Shown here: positions 16,257 to 24,719 of the stretch, piece after piece
Layout of the letters: each line of letters begins with the position of its first letter
Position numbering within the stretch: position 1 is the stretch's first letter
The notes under the pieces: model-generated
Seen by the model: the letters and a program-made list of their open reading frames with translations, nothing else
Databases searched by the model: none
What the model was told of the DNA's origin: nothing
Position numbers and translations under genes: made by a program
NCBI RefSeq assembly: GCF_002343915.1
Contig: NZ_NETK01000002.1
Location: forward strand, 310,001 to 374,000
DNA length: 64,000 bases
Direction of reading: 5' to 3'
Source of the DNA: Nannocystis exedens
Lineage (GTDB): Bacteria > Myxococcota_A > Polyangia > Nannocystales > Nannocystaceae

Positions 16257-16615
16257 GACCATGTGCGGGACGGGTCGGTCGCTCAAACTCCCCGAGGCGG
16301 GGGTCCGTCCCCGAAAGGCCATGTCCGGAGCTGGTTGGTCGTGACTCCCAGGGGTCTCGACGTGGCGTCATGCCGGAACAGCCATTGCGGTGCTGGTCGT
16401 CGTGTCACTCAACAGTCTCGACACGACGGTCCGCCCGAAGGCCATGTGGCGCTGGTCGGTCGCGACTCCCAGGGGTCTCGACGTTGCCACCTGTTTGAAA
16501 GGCCATGTCATGGCTGATCGAGGCGTCGCTCCAGAATTTCGACGCGACGGTCCGTCCGAAAGGTCATGTGCGTTGCGGGTCGATCGGGACGCCCCGGTCG
16601 ACGCTGTCGTCCTGC
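16257..16615. repeat. Six-copy tandem repeat, about 60-bp unit
   Basis: Units start at 16257, 16317, 16380, 16440, 16501 and 16562, each with (G/A)RCCATG or a close variant. A typical unit continues GCTGGTCGGTCGYGACTCCC, then AGGGGTCTCGACG, then CGGTCCGTCCGAAA before the next copy. Copies have diverged by roughly 20-35%. The array occupies the gap between tRNA-Val and the minus-strand L12-like gene. Reading frames across it (for example 15788-16498) have no protein-like features. Confidence 0.85.
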
Positions 16616-16650
16616 GGCCGGGCGCACTGCGCGACGATCTCCGCGCGAGC

Positions 16651-16956
16651 TCAGCGGCGTCGCGCCAGCGCCTCGGCGCGCGCGTCGACGGCGTCCTTCG
16701 CCTCCTTGAGGCCGACGCCGTGGACCTCGCGGAAGCGCTTGATCGCCTGGATCTTCTGATTGCTGCGCAGCAGTCGATCGAGCTCGGCCTCGAAGGCCGA
16801 GAGCGCGGGCCCGGACGACTGCGTGAACTCCCAGCGGAGCGCCTCGATCGCCGCGCGGGCGGCGATCAAGGTGCCGCCGTGGCGGGCGCGGTGCCGGCGA
16901 ATGGCCTCGATGGTCGCGCCGTGGCGGACGAGCTCGCGGATGTCGGCGTCGGTCAC
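16651..16956 (-). CDS. Ribosomal L7/L12 C-terminal-domain-like protein
   Basis: A 101-residue protein whose C-terminal half (NQKIQAIKRFREVHGVGLKE, then AKDAVD) matches the helix-turn-helix of the ribosomal L7/L12 C-terminal domain (KI.vIK.vRe.tgLgLkEAKdlVe). The N-terminal half carries a weaker copy (TIEAIRRHRARHGGTLIAAR, then AAIEA), so the protein may be an internal duplication. It is not the ribosomal stalk protein itself. The GTG start overlaps the stop of the upstream EF-hand gene (GTGA), so the two are coupled. Function is unknown. Confidence 0.8.
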   Translation of the reverse strand: MTDADIRELVRHGATIEAIRRHRARHGGTLIAARAAIEALRWEFTQSSGPALSAFEAELDRLLRSNQKIQAIKRFREVHGVGLKEAKDAVDARAEALARRR

Positions 16957-17675
16957 CCGGCGATCCTACGCGGAGCGCGGCGCCGGAGCAGGAAAACCGC
17001 CGCGAGGCCCGCGGGCGCGGCCGCGAGGACCAGCCACGGCCAGCGTGGCCGCGCGGGAGCGGGAGCGGGCTCCGGCGCGGCGACGGGGGGCGGAGCCGGC
17101 AGCGGCGGGGCAGCGGCGGGCGCGGGTCCGGGCCGGCGGATCGTCAGCGCGGATCTGCGCCGGTGCGCGACGAAGTCGAGCGGCGGGATATCTGGCCGCG
17201 AGGACATGTCCTGAAAGACAACATGGCCGAGCAGCCGGTGGCCGCCGGCCAGGCGGGCGAGCAGCGGCAAGCGGACGGTGAAGGCGTCGATCGGGCCGGG
17301 GCAGGTGAAGCCGACCGAGACCGCGAGGCCGTCCTCCTCGACGAAGGCGATCTTCTCGACCGCGCCGGGACAGGCGGCCGCGCCGCGGAAGATCTGGATG
17401 CCGGCGAGGACCTGTTCGCTGAGCAATGTCTCGACGGACAGGAGCTCAAACTCGTCGAGCTGACCGCTGCGGTCGGCGTCGGCGCCGGGCACGAGCTCGA
17501 CGATCTCGGGCCGGGCGAACACCAGCTCGGCGGTGAGCCGCGCGCCGGCGATCCGGAGCTCGGCCCGCGACAGGCCGCGCTCGTGCGCGTCCGCGAGGGC
17601 AGGGACGCCGAGGCCGGCGACCACGGCGAGGGCGGCGCGGACGCGGAGGTGGGGACGGCCAGGGCGGGGGTGCAC
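16953..17675 (-). CDS. Secreted EF-hand protein with a C-terminal membrane anchor
   Basis: A 240-residue protein with a signal peptide (RVRAALAVVAGLGVPALADA), then an AHERGLSRAELRIAGARLTA start reminiscent of the extracytoplasmic domain before HupE/UreJ transporters. A textbook EF-hand loop follows at residues 66-77 (DADRSGQLDEFE; D66, D68, S70, Q72, D74, E77). Next come a Pro/Ala linker (roughly 200-215) and a C-terminal helix (WLVLAAAPAGLAAVFLL) ending in Arg. It is probably periplasmic, Ca2+-binding and tail-anchored. GTG 17675 gives the proper signal peptide. A GGACATGTCC element lies inside the gene at 17203. Confidence 0.8.
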   Translation of the reverse strand: MHPRPGRPHLRVRAALAVVAGLGVPALADAHERGLSRAELRIAGARLTAELVFARPEIVELVPGADADRSGQLDEFELLSVETLLSEQVLAGIQIFRGAAACPGAVEKIAFVEEDGLAVSVGFTCPGPIDAFTVRLPLLARLAGGHRLLGHVVFQDMSSRPDIPPLDFVAHRRRSALTIRRPGPAPAAAPPLPAPPPVAAPEPAPAPARPRWPWLVLAAAPAGLAAVFLLRRRAPRRIAG

Positions 17676-17740
17676 GCGGTCATGGGACGCGAGCGGGCGC
17701 GCCCGTGCAAGCGGGACTTTCGGGCTCGCGCGCGCCCCGC

Positions 17741-17746
17741 TAGCCT
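17741..17746 (+). promoter_or_regulatory. -10-like hexamer TAGCCT, 6 nt before the GTG start
   Basis: TAGCCT lies 6 nt upstream of GTG 17753. If it is the -10 element, transcription starts at or next to the start codon, giving a leaderless mRNA. The same hexamer and spacing recur at 19670-19675 (minus) and 32181-32186. Confidence 0.5.
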
Positions 17747-17752
17747 GTGCGG

Positions 17753-18454
17753 GTGACCGATGGGCCCCTGAGCCTGACCAAAGTGATCGCGTCGATCGGC
17801 GGGGCAGTGCTCGCCGCGTCGTTCTTCCTCCCGCTCGTGGACCTGCACGCCGGCGGCCCGGCGACGGCCGACGCGTTCGGGGTCGAGTCGATGCGGCGCC
17901 ACATCGAGGGCTCGCGCGAGCTCGACAGCGTGAAGCCGCTGATCGCTCCGGCGCTGCAGCAGCTCGACATGTTCGCGGCGGGGCCCAGCCTGCGCAACCT
18001 CTCGCGCCTGGTCGGTTCGACGAAGGAGATCCTCGACACCGTGGCCGCCACCGGCATGGCCCCGGCCGAGGTGACGATGGCATCGACGGCGCTCGGCGCC
18101 ACGCGGCTGGCGTTGTGGCTGGTGCCGCTGGTCGGCGCGTTCCAGGCCGTGCTCCCGCTGCTGACCCGCTTCCGCGGGTACGCCGGCTTCTTCGGCCTGG
18201 TCGCGCGGTTCAGCTTCGGGCTCCTGTTCCTGACGCTGGCCCTGGTCCCGCTGCTCGGCGCCCCGGAGGCGCGCCCGTTCTTCGGCTCCGCGGTCTACGC
18301 GGCGCTGATCGGCGGCGGGCTGATGATGGCGGCCGGGGTGGCCGGGGTGACCCGGGGCAACGCAGTGCTGGTGCTCGCCGCTCAGGCCGGCATCCTCGCG
18401 GCGATGGTGTTCGGGCTGCGGGCGCTGGTCGAGGCCGGCCAGCGCGCGCTGTGA
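17753..18454 (+). CDS. Four-helix integral membrane protein
   Basis: A 233-residue protein with an N-terminal hydrophobic segment (VIASIGGAVLAASFFLPLV). An extracytoplasmic helical region of about 100 residues follows, then at least three more membrane helices (LALWLVPLVGAFQAVLPLL, FGLLFLTLALVPLLGA, AALIGGGLMMAAGVAGV) and a last one near the C-terminus. No catalytic motif is evident and I do not recognise the family. GTG 17753 or 17747 are both possible; 17753 fits the TAGCCT -10-like element. It is divergent from the EF-hand gene. Confidence 0.8.
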   Translation: MTDGPLSLTKVIASIGGAVLAASFFLPLVDLHAGGPATADAFGVESMRRHIEGSRELDSVKPLIAPALQQLDMFAAGPSLRNLSRLVGSTKEILDTVAATGMAPAEVTMASTALGATRLALWLVPLVGAFQAVLPLLTRFRGYAGFFGLVARFSFGLLFLTLALVPLLGAPEARPFFGSAVYAALIGGGLMMAAGVAGVTRGNAVLVLAAQAGILAAMVFGLRALVEAGQRAL

Positions 18455-18459
18455 CGCAA

Positions 18460-18515
18460 GGACAGGTCAGAAGGGACAGGTCCTCACGGGCATGTCTGGA
18501 GGGACATGCGCGAGC
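18460..18515. repeat. Four-unit 14-bp-phased GGACAGGTCC/GGACATG array between convergent genes
   Basis: Units GGACAGGTCA (18460), GGACAGGTCC (18474), GGGCATGTCT (18488) and GGACATGCGC (18502) are separated by exactly 4 bp each (GAAG, TCAC, GGAG). The array exactly fills the gap between two convergent genes, so a termination role is possible. Confidence 0.85.
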
Positions 18516-18517
18516 GG

Positions 18518-19663
18518 TCAGAGGTCGGCGAGGAAGGCGGCGAGCTCGTCGCGGCGGGCCATGACGTCGCTGTAGCCGAGATCGAGCAGGCGGCGGGTGT
18601 AACCTGGCTCGAAGGCCAGGTACGAGAGCAGGTCCCAGCCGCGCTCGCCGGTGGCGCCCATGCCCCGCAGGAGGTAGCGGACCACCCGCGGGAACTCGTC
18701 GTACCGATCGACGGCCATGCGCCCGAGGTCCTGCGACGGCTGGAGGGCCAGCACCGGGATCGGGCGCAGGCGGCCGGGGATGTCGGGGTGGCGCTCGCGC
18801 GGGACGTGGGCGATGGTTTGATTGATGCGCTCGAGCAGCTCGAGGTCGGCCTCGAGCGAGTCGAGGAAGACGGCGTTGAGCAGGACGCCGACGATGTCGG
18901 CGACGGCCAGGCGGTCGCTGCGGGCCTCGTCGTTGAGCCGTAGCGTCTGATCGCCGGTGCGGGCGTAGCGGATGCCGATCGCCAGCAAGCGGTCGGCGCC
19001 GAGGTGGATCGCGGGGCTCGTGGGCGCGTGCATGCGGACGCAGCCGTCGCCGTGGAAGGCGCCGTCGATGGCGACCGGGGGGAAGAACAGCGGGATCGCG
19101 GCGCTGGCGAGCACGTGCTCCAGGCGCAACTTCGTCCGTCGCCCGAGCCGGGTGCTCCGCACCCATGGGCGCGCGTCGGCGTCGGCCTCGAAGAAGGTGA
19201 CGGCGGTGCCGGTGAGGTAGTTGGTGGCGGTGACCGCGAGTCCGCGCAGGCGGCCGGAGCTCAGGTGCTCGCCGATCCGCGTCAGCGGCAGACGGTCGGC
19301 CAAAAGGCCGCGCAGCGGCGCGGTGTCGAGGAGATAGTTGGTCGGGCTCGCGCCGAGCAGGCCGCCGAGGCTGAGGTCGCGCAGCCAGCTGGAGCCGATC
19401 GCGGCCACCCGGGGCATGTCGGTGCGATACACGTGGTCGGGCGTGAGCCGGTGCCAGAAGTCGCGCAGCATCCGCGCGGCGCGGGGGAAGTCGTCGGCGT
19501 GCGCGGCCAGGAAGGCGGCGTTGATCGCCCCGGCGGAGACGCCCGCGAGCACGCGGAAGGGCAGCTCGCGGACGCCGGCGAGCTCGGCGAGGGCGTGTAG
19601 GGCGCCCGCCTGATATGCGGCTCGCGCTCCGCCGCCGGTGAGGACGAGCCCGTAGGTGGCCAC
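18518..19663 (-). CDS. Patatin-like phospholipase
   Basis: A 381-residue patatin-domain acyl hydrolase with the Ser-Asp dyad: glycine-rich oxyanion loop TGGGARAAYQAG (residues 9-20), nucleophile GVSAG (Ser43) and Asp in the HGDG segment after ASAAIPLFFPPVAIDG. This is the order of RssA-type proteins. The C-terminal 150 residues are helical and of unknown role. There is no signal peptide, so it acts on membrane or intracellular lipids or is non-classically delivered. Its GTG start lies 6 nt after a TAGCCT hexamer. Confidence 0.92.
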   Translation of the reverse strand: MATYGLVLTGGGARAAYQAGALHALAELAGVRELPFRVLAGVSAGAINAAFLAAHADDFPRAARMLRDFWHRLTPDHVYRTDMPRVAAIGSSWLRDLSLGGLLGASPTNYLLDTAPLRGLLADRLPLTRIGEHLSSGRLRGLAVTATNYLTGTAVTFFEADADARPWVRSTRLGRRTKLRLEHVLASAAIPLFFPPVAIDGAFHGDGCVRMHAPTSPAIHLGADRLLAIGIRYARTGDQTLRLNDEARSDRLAVADIVGVLLNAVFLDSLEADLELLERINQTIAHVPRERHPDIPGRLRPIPVLALQPSQDLGRMAVDRYDEFPRVVRYLLRGMGATGERGWDLLSYLAFEPGYTRRLLDLGYSDVMARRDELAAFLADL

Positions 19664-19669
19664 GTCGGC

Positions 19670-19675
19670 AGGCTA
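19670..19675 (-). promoter_or_regulatory. -10-like hexamer TAGCCT, 6 nt before the patatin GTG
   Basis: On the minus strand TAGCCT is followed by GCCGAC and the GTG start at 19663. It is identical in sequence and spacing to the site at 17741, so a leaderless transcript is likely. No clear -35 is visible. Confidence 0.5.
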
Positions 19676-19713
19676 GCACCGGGGCGTGCCGTGCGGGCAT
19701 ACTCGCGGACGCG

Positions 19714-22700
19714 TTGACCGATCCCACGAAGGCCGCCGAATCCGATGCGCACGGGCTGCGCGATGCGTTTCACCAGCACTTCGGCACGGTGCGAGCCGCC
19801 GCGCGGCTGTTCGGGATCCCGTCGTCCGTGCTCGACGACGTGGCCCTGCAGACGTTCGTGATGGCCCACGCCCGGGGGGAGGACCTGCGCGAGCCGGCGA
19901 TCGCGCGCTCGCGGCTGGTCACGCTGGCTCGACGAGTGGCCGAGTGGTACCGCGAGGAGCTGCCCGCCGCGACCGTGGACGTGCCGATCGAGTTCCCCGG
20001 CGTCGAGGTGCTGACGAAATTCGTCGCCGGGCTCTCGCCGCAGGCGCGCGAGGTGTTCGTGCTGTCCGAGGTCGGCGGCCTGCGAGTGCCCGAGATCTCG
20101 GCCGAGCTCGGCGTCGGGTTCGAGACGGCGCGGGCGCAGGTGGTCGAGCTGGTGCGGGACTTCGCCGCGGCCACGGCGGCAGCCGGCGCGGAGGAGGTGC
20201 TCCACGATCTGGTGCGGGCGCTCGATCCCCCGCCGGTGCAGCGCGACCTGCAGCTGGCGGCCCTCGGAGCCCGGCTGGCGCCGCGCTCGTCGACGCCGGA
20301 GGGGGCCGAGCCGGCGCATTCGCAGTGGGTGATCCCGATCGACTTGCGGCGAGCGTCGAGCGGGCCGCTGCCGGCGGCCGCATCGGAGATGGCGAGGGGG
20401 ACAGGTCCGGCGGGACAGGCGGGGGCCGCTGCTGCGGGTGCAGATGGAGCGCCGGGGGCGGGCGCTGCGGGAGCGGGCGGGTCGCCGCTCGGCGTCGCGG
20501 GGCTGAGCCCGGGTGCGCTGTTGGCCGGCGGGGCGGGAGATGCTCCTGCCGCAGCGCCCGGCGAAGCCCAGCGGACGCGTGCGCAAGCGGCCGAAGGGAC
20601 AGGTGGCGCACCGGTGGGGGGCCGCCGCCCGGGGGCGCTGCGAGTGCGCAGATGGCCGGAGGGACAGGTGGTGCGCCTGCGGGAGGACCGCCCGGGGTCG
20701 GCGCGGGTGCGCAGATGGCCGGAGGGACAGGTGGTGCGCCCGCGTGGGGGCCGCCGCCCGGGGTCGGTACAAATGCGCAGATGGCCGGAGGGACAGGCTC
20801 TGCTGCGCCCGGTGGGGCTCCAGGGGCAACGCCGGGTCGCTGGCCTGCTCCGCCGGGGATCGGCGCCGGGACGCCGGGCGCTGCCAGCAGCGCAGGGCCC
20901 GGGGTGAATGCGCAGATGGCCGGAGGGACAGGTGGTGCGCCCGCGTGGGGACCGCCGCCCGGGTCCGGTGCGAGCGTGCAGATGGCCGGAGGGACAGGTT
21001 CTGCTCCGAGCAGCGGGAGCCCAGGAGCGGTGCCCGGCAGCTGGCCTGCTCCGCCCGGGGTCGGCGCGGGGCCGCAGGGCGCGGCAGCGCCGGGGGCGAA
21101 TGCACAGATGGCCGGAGGGACAGGTGGGGGACCCGCGTGGGGACCGCCGCCCCGGCTCGGCGCGAGTGCGCAAGTGGCCGGAGGAACAGGCGCCGCTCCG
21201 GGCGGATGGTTTGCTCCGCCCGGTATCGGCGCGGGGACGCAAGGCGGTGTCGGCGGGGCTGGGCCGGCGGCGAGTGGGCCAGCCGGAGGGGTAGGCAATG
21301 CCCCGGCGTGGGGACCGCCGCCTGGGCCCGGCGCGAGCAGCGTACCGAGTAGCTGGCCTGCTCCGCCTGCGATGGGCGCGGGAGCACCGAGCGGGGCTGC
21401 GCCGGGGGTGAGTGCGCCGCTGGCAGGTGCAGGTGGTGCCCCGGCGTGGGGGCCACCGCCCGGGATCGGCGCGAGCGCGCCGGGGAGCTGGCCAGCTCCG
21501 CCCGGCATCGGTGCGGGGTCGCAGGGCGGGGCTGTATCGGGGGCGAGTGCACCTCTGGCCGGAGCGCCAGGTGCGGAGCCGAGGCAGCAGATGGCCGGAG
21601 GGCCGGGTGCGGCGCCCGGTCTGCAGATGGCCGGAGGGCCAGGTGCGGAGCCGGGGCAGCAGATGGCCGGAGGGCCGGGTGTGGCGCCCGGTCTGCAGAT
21701 GGCCGGAGGGCCAGGTGCGGAGCCGGGGCAGCAGAGGGCCGGAGGGCCAGGGGCCGCGCCGGGATCAGGTCCGCAGATGGCCGGAGGGCCAGGTGCCGCG
21801 CCGGGTGGGCAGATGGCAGGAGGGCCAGGTGCCGCGCCGGGGCTGCAGTTTGCAGGCGGGCCAGGTGCCGCGCCGGGGCTGCAGTTTGCAGGCGGGCCAG
21901 GTGTCGCGCAGGGGTCGCCCGTGGCGGGGCCGTGGGGATCGCCCGCGGGTGGACCGCCGTCCTCGGCTTCGCCGGTGGGCGCGGTTCTGCCGGCCGCGAG
22001 CCCGGGGGCGCCCCCGAGCGCGGCGACGCCGCCAGGTGGCGGACTGGGGAGCCCGGTGGCGGGGAGCGGAGCGCCGCTCGCCGTCGGCGGCGTACTCGCC
22101 GGACAGGCGGTGCCGCCAATGCCTGTGGAGACAGGTCCCTCGGGTCATCCTCCCGGTGGGGTGATGGCTCCAGGGACAGGTCCTTGGGGACAGCCGCCTC
22201 CGGGGCCGCAGGCTTCGCCGCCGCCGGGGCCGCAGGGTGGGGTGATGGCTCCGGGGACAGGTCCTTGGGGACAGCCGCCTCCGGGGCCGCAGGCGCCGCC
22301 GCCGGGGTCGCAGGGGGGGGGGATGGCTCCGGGGACAGGTCCTTGGGGACAGCCGCCTCCGGGGCCGCAGGCGCCGCCGCCGCCGGGGTCGCAGGGGGGG
22401 GTGATGGCTCCGGGGACAGGTCCTTGGGGACAGTCTCCGCCGGGACCGCAGGCGCCGCCGCAGGGAGGAGTGATGGCTCCGGGGACAGGTCCTTGGGGAC
22501 AACCGCCTCCGGAGGGCGCGGCGCCGCCGCAGGGAGGAGTGATGGCTCCGGGGACAGGTCCCTGGGGACAACCGCTTCCCGGGCAGCAGGGGGCGCCGCC
22601 GCCGCCCGGGGCGGGGATCGCTCCGGGGACAGGTCCTTGGGGACAGCCATCGCCGGGGTCGCAATTCGCGCCCTCTCCTGTAGGGCCGCCGCCCGGGCTG

Positions 22701-23687
22701 CAAGGCGCGGGGATGGCACCCGGGACAGGTCCTTGGGGACAGATCCCGCCGGGGCCCCAACCATTCGCGCCCCCGGTCGCCGGACAGCCACCAGGGCAGC
22801 ACTGGGGACCCCCGCCGGGGCCGCAGCCGGCCGTGGCGGGGCAAGGGCGGCCGGCATCCGCGCCGCAGCGCTCGCGCTCGATCGTGGCCGACCTCGACGT
22901 GCCCGAGCGCGACCTGCTTGAGCGTCCGCGGCGGCTGGTGCCCGGGTCGATGGCGCTCGTGGTGGTCAGCTTGCTGGTCCTCGGGATCGCGGGAGGAGGC
23001 GGCTATCTGGCCTGGCAGCGGTCGCAGGCCCCGGCGAACATCGAGCCGACGATCGAGCCGGAGGCTCCGACCGAGCCTGTCGCGCCGCCACCGGCCGACG
23101 GGCCCGAGACCGTCGCGCCGCCGGTCGTGCCCGAGCCGCCTGCGACGACGCCGACGCCTGGGACGCCTGCCACGACGCCGGCCACCCCGACGACCTCGAC
23201 CACCCCGACCACCCCGACCACCCCTGCACCAGGGACGCCGAAGCCGACGCCGACGCCCAAGTCGGGCAAGGCGGGCAAGTCCCAGACCCCGTCGACGCCG
23301 AAGAAGCCGCCGGCGGAGAAGGCGGATTCGGGCTCGAAGTCGGGCTCGGGCGGCGTAAAAAAAGTAGAGCCGGTCGAGGACCCGCTGGCCAAGCGCAAGG
23401 AGCAGGCGGACGCGGCCGACCCGGGTCGCGTGCTGGTCGAGCTCGAGTACCTCAGCGCGATCGACAAGGCGCTCAAGGCCGGCAACTGGGCCCAGGCGCT
23501 GGCCTACGTCGAGCAGCACGACAAGGAGCTGCCGGGCGGACAGCTGGTCGACAAGTTCGACGAGCGGCGGATCCGCGCCCTGTGCGGGATGGGGCGGGCG
23601 AGCGAGGCGCAGGCCAAGGCGGCGCAGATCCTCGCCAAGCGCCCGAGCTCGAAGGTGAAGACGGCGCTGGCCGAGTCCTGCAAATGA
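19714..23687 (+). CDS. Sigma-factor-like protein fused to a Gly/Pro repeat, TM helix and TPR-like domain (one frameshift)
   Basis: The first 160 codons from TTG 19714 resemble an ECF sigma factor. There is a region-2-like helix set with SSVLDDVALQTFVMAHARGE, then a region-4 HTH: LSPQAREVFVLSEVGGLRVP followed by EISAELGVGFETARAQV. A very long low-complexity region follows, with repeats AQMAGGTGGAPAWGPPPG, then QQMAGGPGAAPG, then APGTGPWGQPPPGPQ. Next come a basic stretch, one TM helix (MALVVVSLLVLGIAGGGG, about 22950-23010), a Pro/Thr linker and a C-terminal TPR-like helical domain (KALKAGNWAQALAYVEQH...RIRALCGMGRASEAQAKAAQ). The sigma part and the rest lie in different frames. The phase changes at the G6 run 20616-20621, where one extra G restores a single frame of about 1325 codons. 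Confidence 0.8.
20616..20621 (+). other. Putative frameshift in a G6 homopolymer
   Basis: Upstream codons ...GCA CCG GTG GGG read the first repeat as GTGGAPVG. Downstream, the repeat continues (GPPPGGAASAQMAGG) only in the +2 phase. One more G would give APVGGPPPGG, an in-phase repeat like the later copies. The cause may be an assembly homopolymer error, a real mutation or slippage-based switching. Confidence 0.75.
20640..22760 (+). repeat. Coding tandem repeats of the sigma/TM gene
   Basis: Three successive repeat blocks are present at DNA and protein level: ATGGCCGGAGGGACAGGTG units (about 20640-21190), ATGGCCGGAGGGCCAGGTG units (about 21590-21900), and ATGGCTCCGGGGACAGGTCC units (about 22160-22740, nine copies). 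The last block carries GGACAGGTCC-TTGG-GGACAG with the 14-bp phasing seen in intergenic arrays. Confidence 0.85.
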
Positions 23688-23706
23688 CAGCACCTGGGGG
23701 CGAGGC

Positions 23707-23754
23707 GGGCATGTCCGGGCGGACATGTCCGTTCGATCCTATGTGAGCGGCGGG
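23707..23754. repeat. Left GGACATGTCC cluster flanking the 44-bp array
   Basis: GGGCATGTCC (23707), GGACATGTCC (23721) and GATCCTATGT (23735), each 14 bp apart, followed by GAGCGGC. The cluster from 23721 is closely matched by the one at 24276-24310 (GGACATGTCC, TCTC, GGTCTTATGT, GATCGGC). The tandem array therefore lies between direct repeats. Confidence 0.85.
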
Positions 23755-23787
23755 ACGAGGGTCGGTCGAGAGACCGCCGGTGCATGG

Positions 23788-24190
23788 GAGCGGGGCGGTC
23801 GCCCGGGCGGCCGCAAGGGGCGAGGAATCCAATGGAGGGACGGGGGTCGCCCGGGCGATCCGAGGAGCCGGGAATTCAACGGGGGCGGCGGTCGATCTGG
23901 GGGCCCGAAGGGGTTGAATAGGGCGGTGGTCAGCCCCGGGCGGCTCGATTGTCTGGGGTCTTGATAGGGAGCGGCGGTCAGCCTGGGGGCCCGAGGGGTA
24001 GGGTGGAAATAGGGGCGGTGGTCAGCCCGGGCGGCTCGATTGTCTGGGGTTTTTTAAAGGGGGTGGCGGTCGACCTGCGCTGGCAAGCCAGGGTTTTTGA
24101 GAGGGGGCGGCGGTCGACCTGTGCTGGGGACCAGGGTTTTTGATCGGGGCGGTCGGCCGGCCGGAGCTGCCCATTCCAATCTGGATGGCG
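23788..24190. repeat. Nine-copy tandem repeat, 38-48-bp unit
   Basis: The core GGGCGGYGGTC recurs with its GGTC at 23797, 23845, 23890, 23928, 23976, 24020, 24068, 24112 and 24151. Two subtypes alternate: one continues AGCCCGGGCGGCTCGATTG-TCTGGGG, the other CGAYCTGNGCTGG or a run to GGGGGCCCGA. Alternation suggests an original dimeric unit of about 92 bp. Confidence 0.8.
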
Positions 24191-24261
24191 CCTGCCGGGT
24201 GGTCCGAAGGGCCGAACATTTCTTTTCATTCGTGGGCGGCGGTCGCCAGGACGAGCCGAGA

Positions 24262-24310
24262 GGACGTGTCTGTTCGGACATGTCCTCTCGGTCTTATGTG
24301 ATCGGCCGCC
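24262..24310. repeat. Right GGACATGTCC cluster flanking the 44-bp array
   Basis: GGACGTGTCT (24262), GGACATGTCC (24276) and GGTCTTATGT (24290) at exact 14-bp steps, ending GATCGGCC. It is a near copy, in the same orientation, of the cluster at 23721-23754. Confidence 0.85.
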
Positions 24311-24719
24311 GCGCCAACGGGCCTGGGACATCGACGGCTCGGCAAACTCGCTGCTTGATGCCCACGCAATTCGCGCGGGACCGGTCCCACGAGAGCCGCC
24401 CGGAAGCGGCTGTGACCGTCCAATCTCGCCGTCGGTGGCCTCCCCGGCCGCTCGGGGTCGACCGTGTCGAGCGAGGGTGCCCGGGTTCATGGGTGCGGCG
24501 CCCGGCAGCCCCTGCGACCGTCCGCGGGACCGCATGTCCGGACGGACACATACCGACTATCGGCGAGCGCGCCGCGGCTGGTGTCTTCCTCGCCGATCGG
24601 CCCATGCGCGCCGGCGCGAACTGTGACGATAGGAGGCGCCGACGCCGTGTGCGCGCGCGACCAAACGAAATCGGAGCAGCGCCGACGCTGCTCCGATTTC
24701 GACCGCAGGGGCGGGGGCT

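Larger units (their letters stand above)
23688..24719. other. Gene-free 1.03-kb gap between convergent genes
   Basis: No protein-coding gene is supported. Reading frames here (for example 24097-25167) run across repeats with no protein-like composition. The gap holds two related GGACATGTCC clusters (23707 and 24262) bracketing a nine-copy 38-48-bp tandem repeat. A further CGCATGTCC-GGAC-GGACACATAC site lies at 24531-24553. Confidence 0.8.

Noticed and set aside
16257..16615. CRISPR or coding region in the 60-bp array
   Set aside because: Whole units, not just repeats, are similar (tandem duplication), and no frame keeps a consistent peptide because unit lengths are 60-63 bp.
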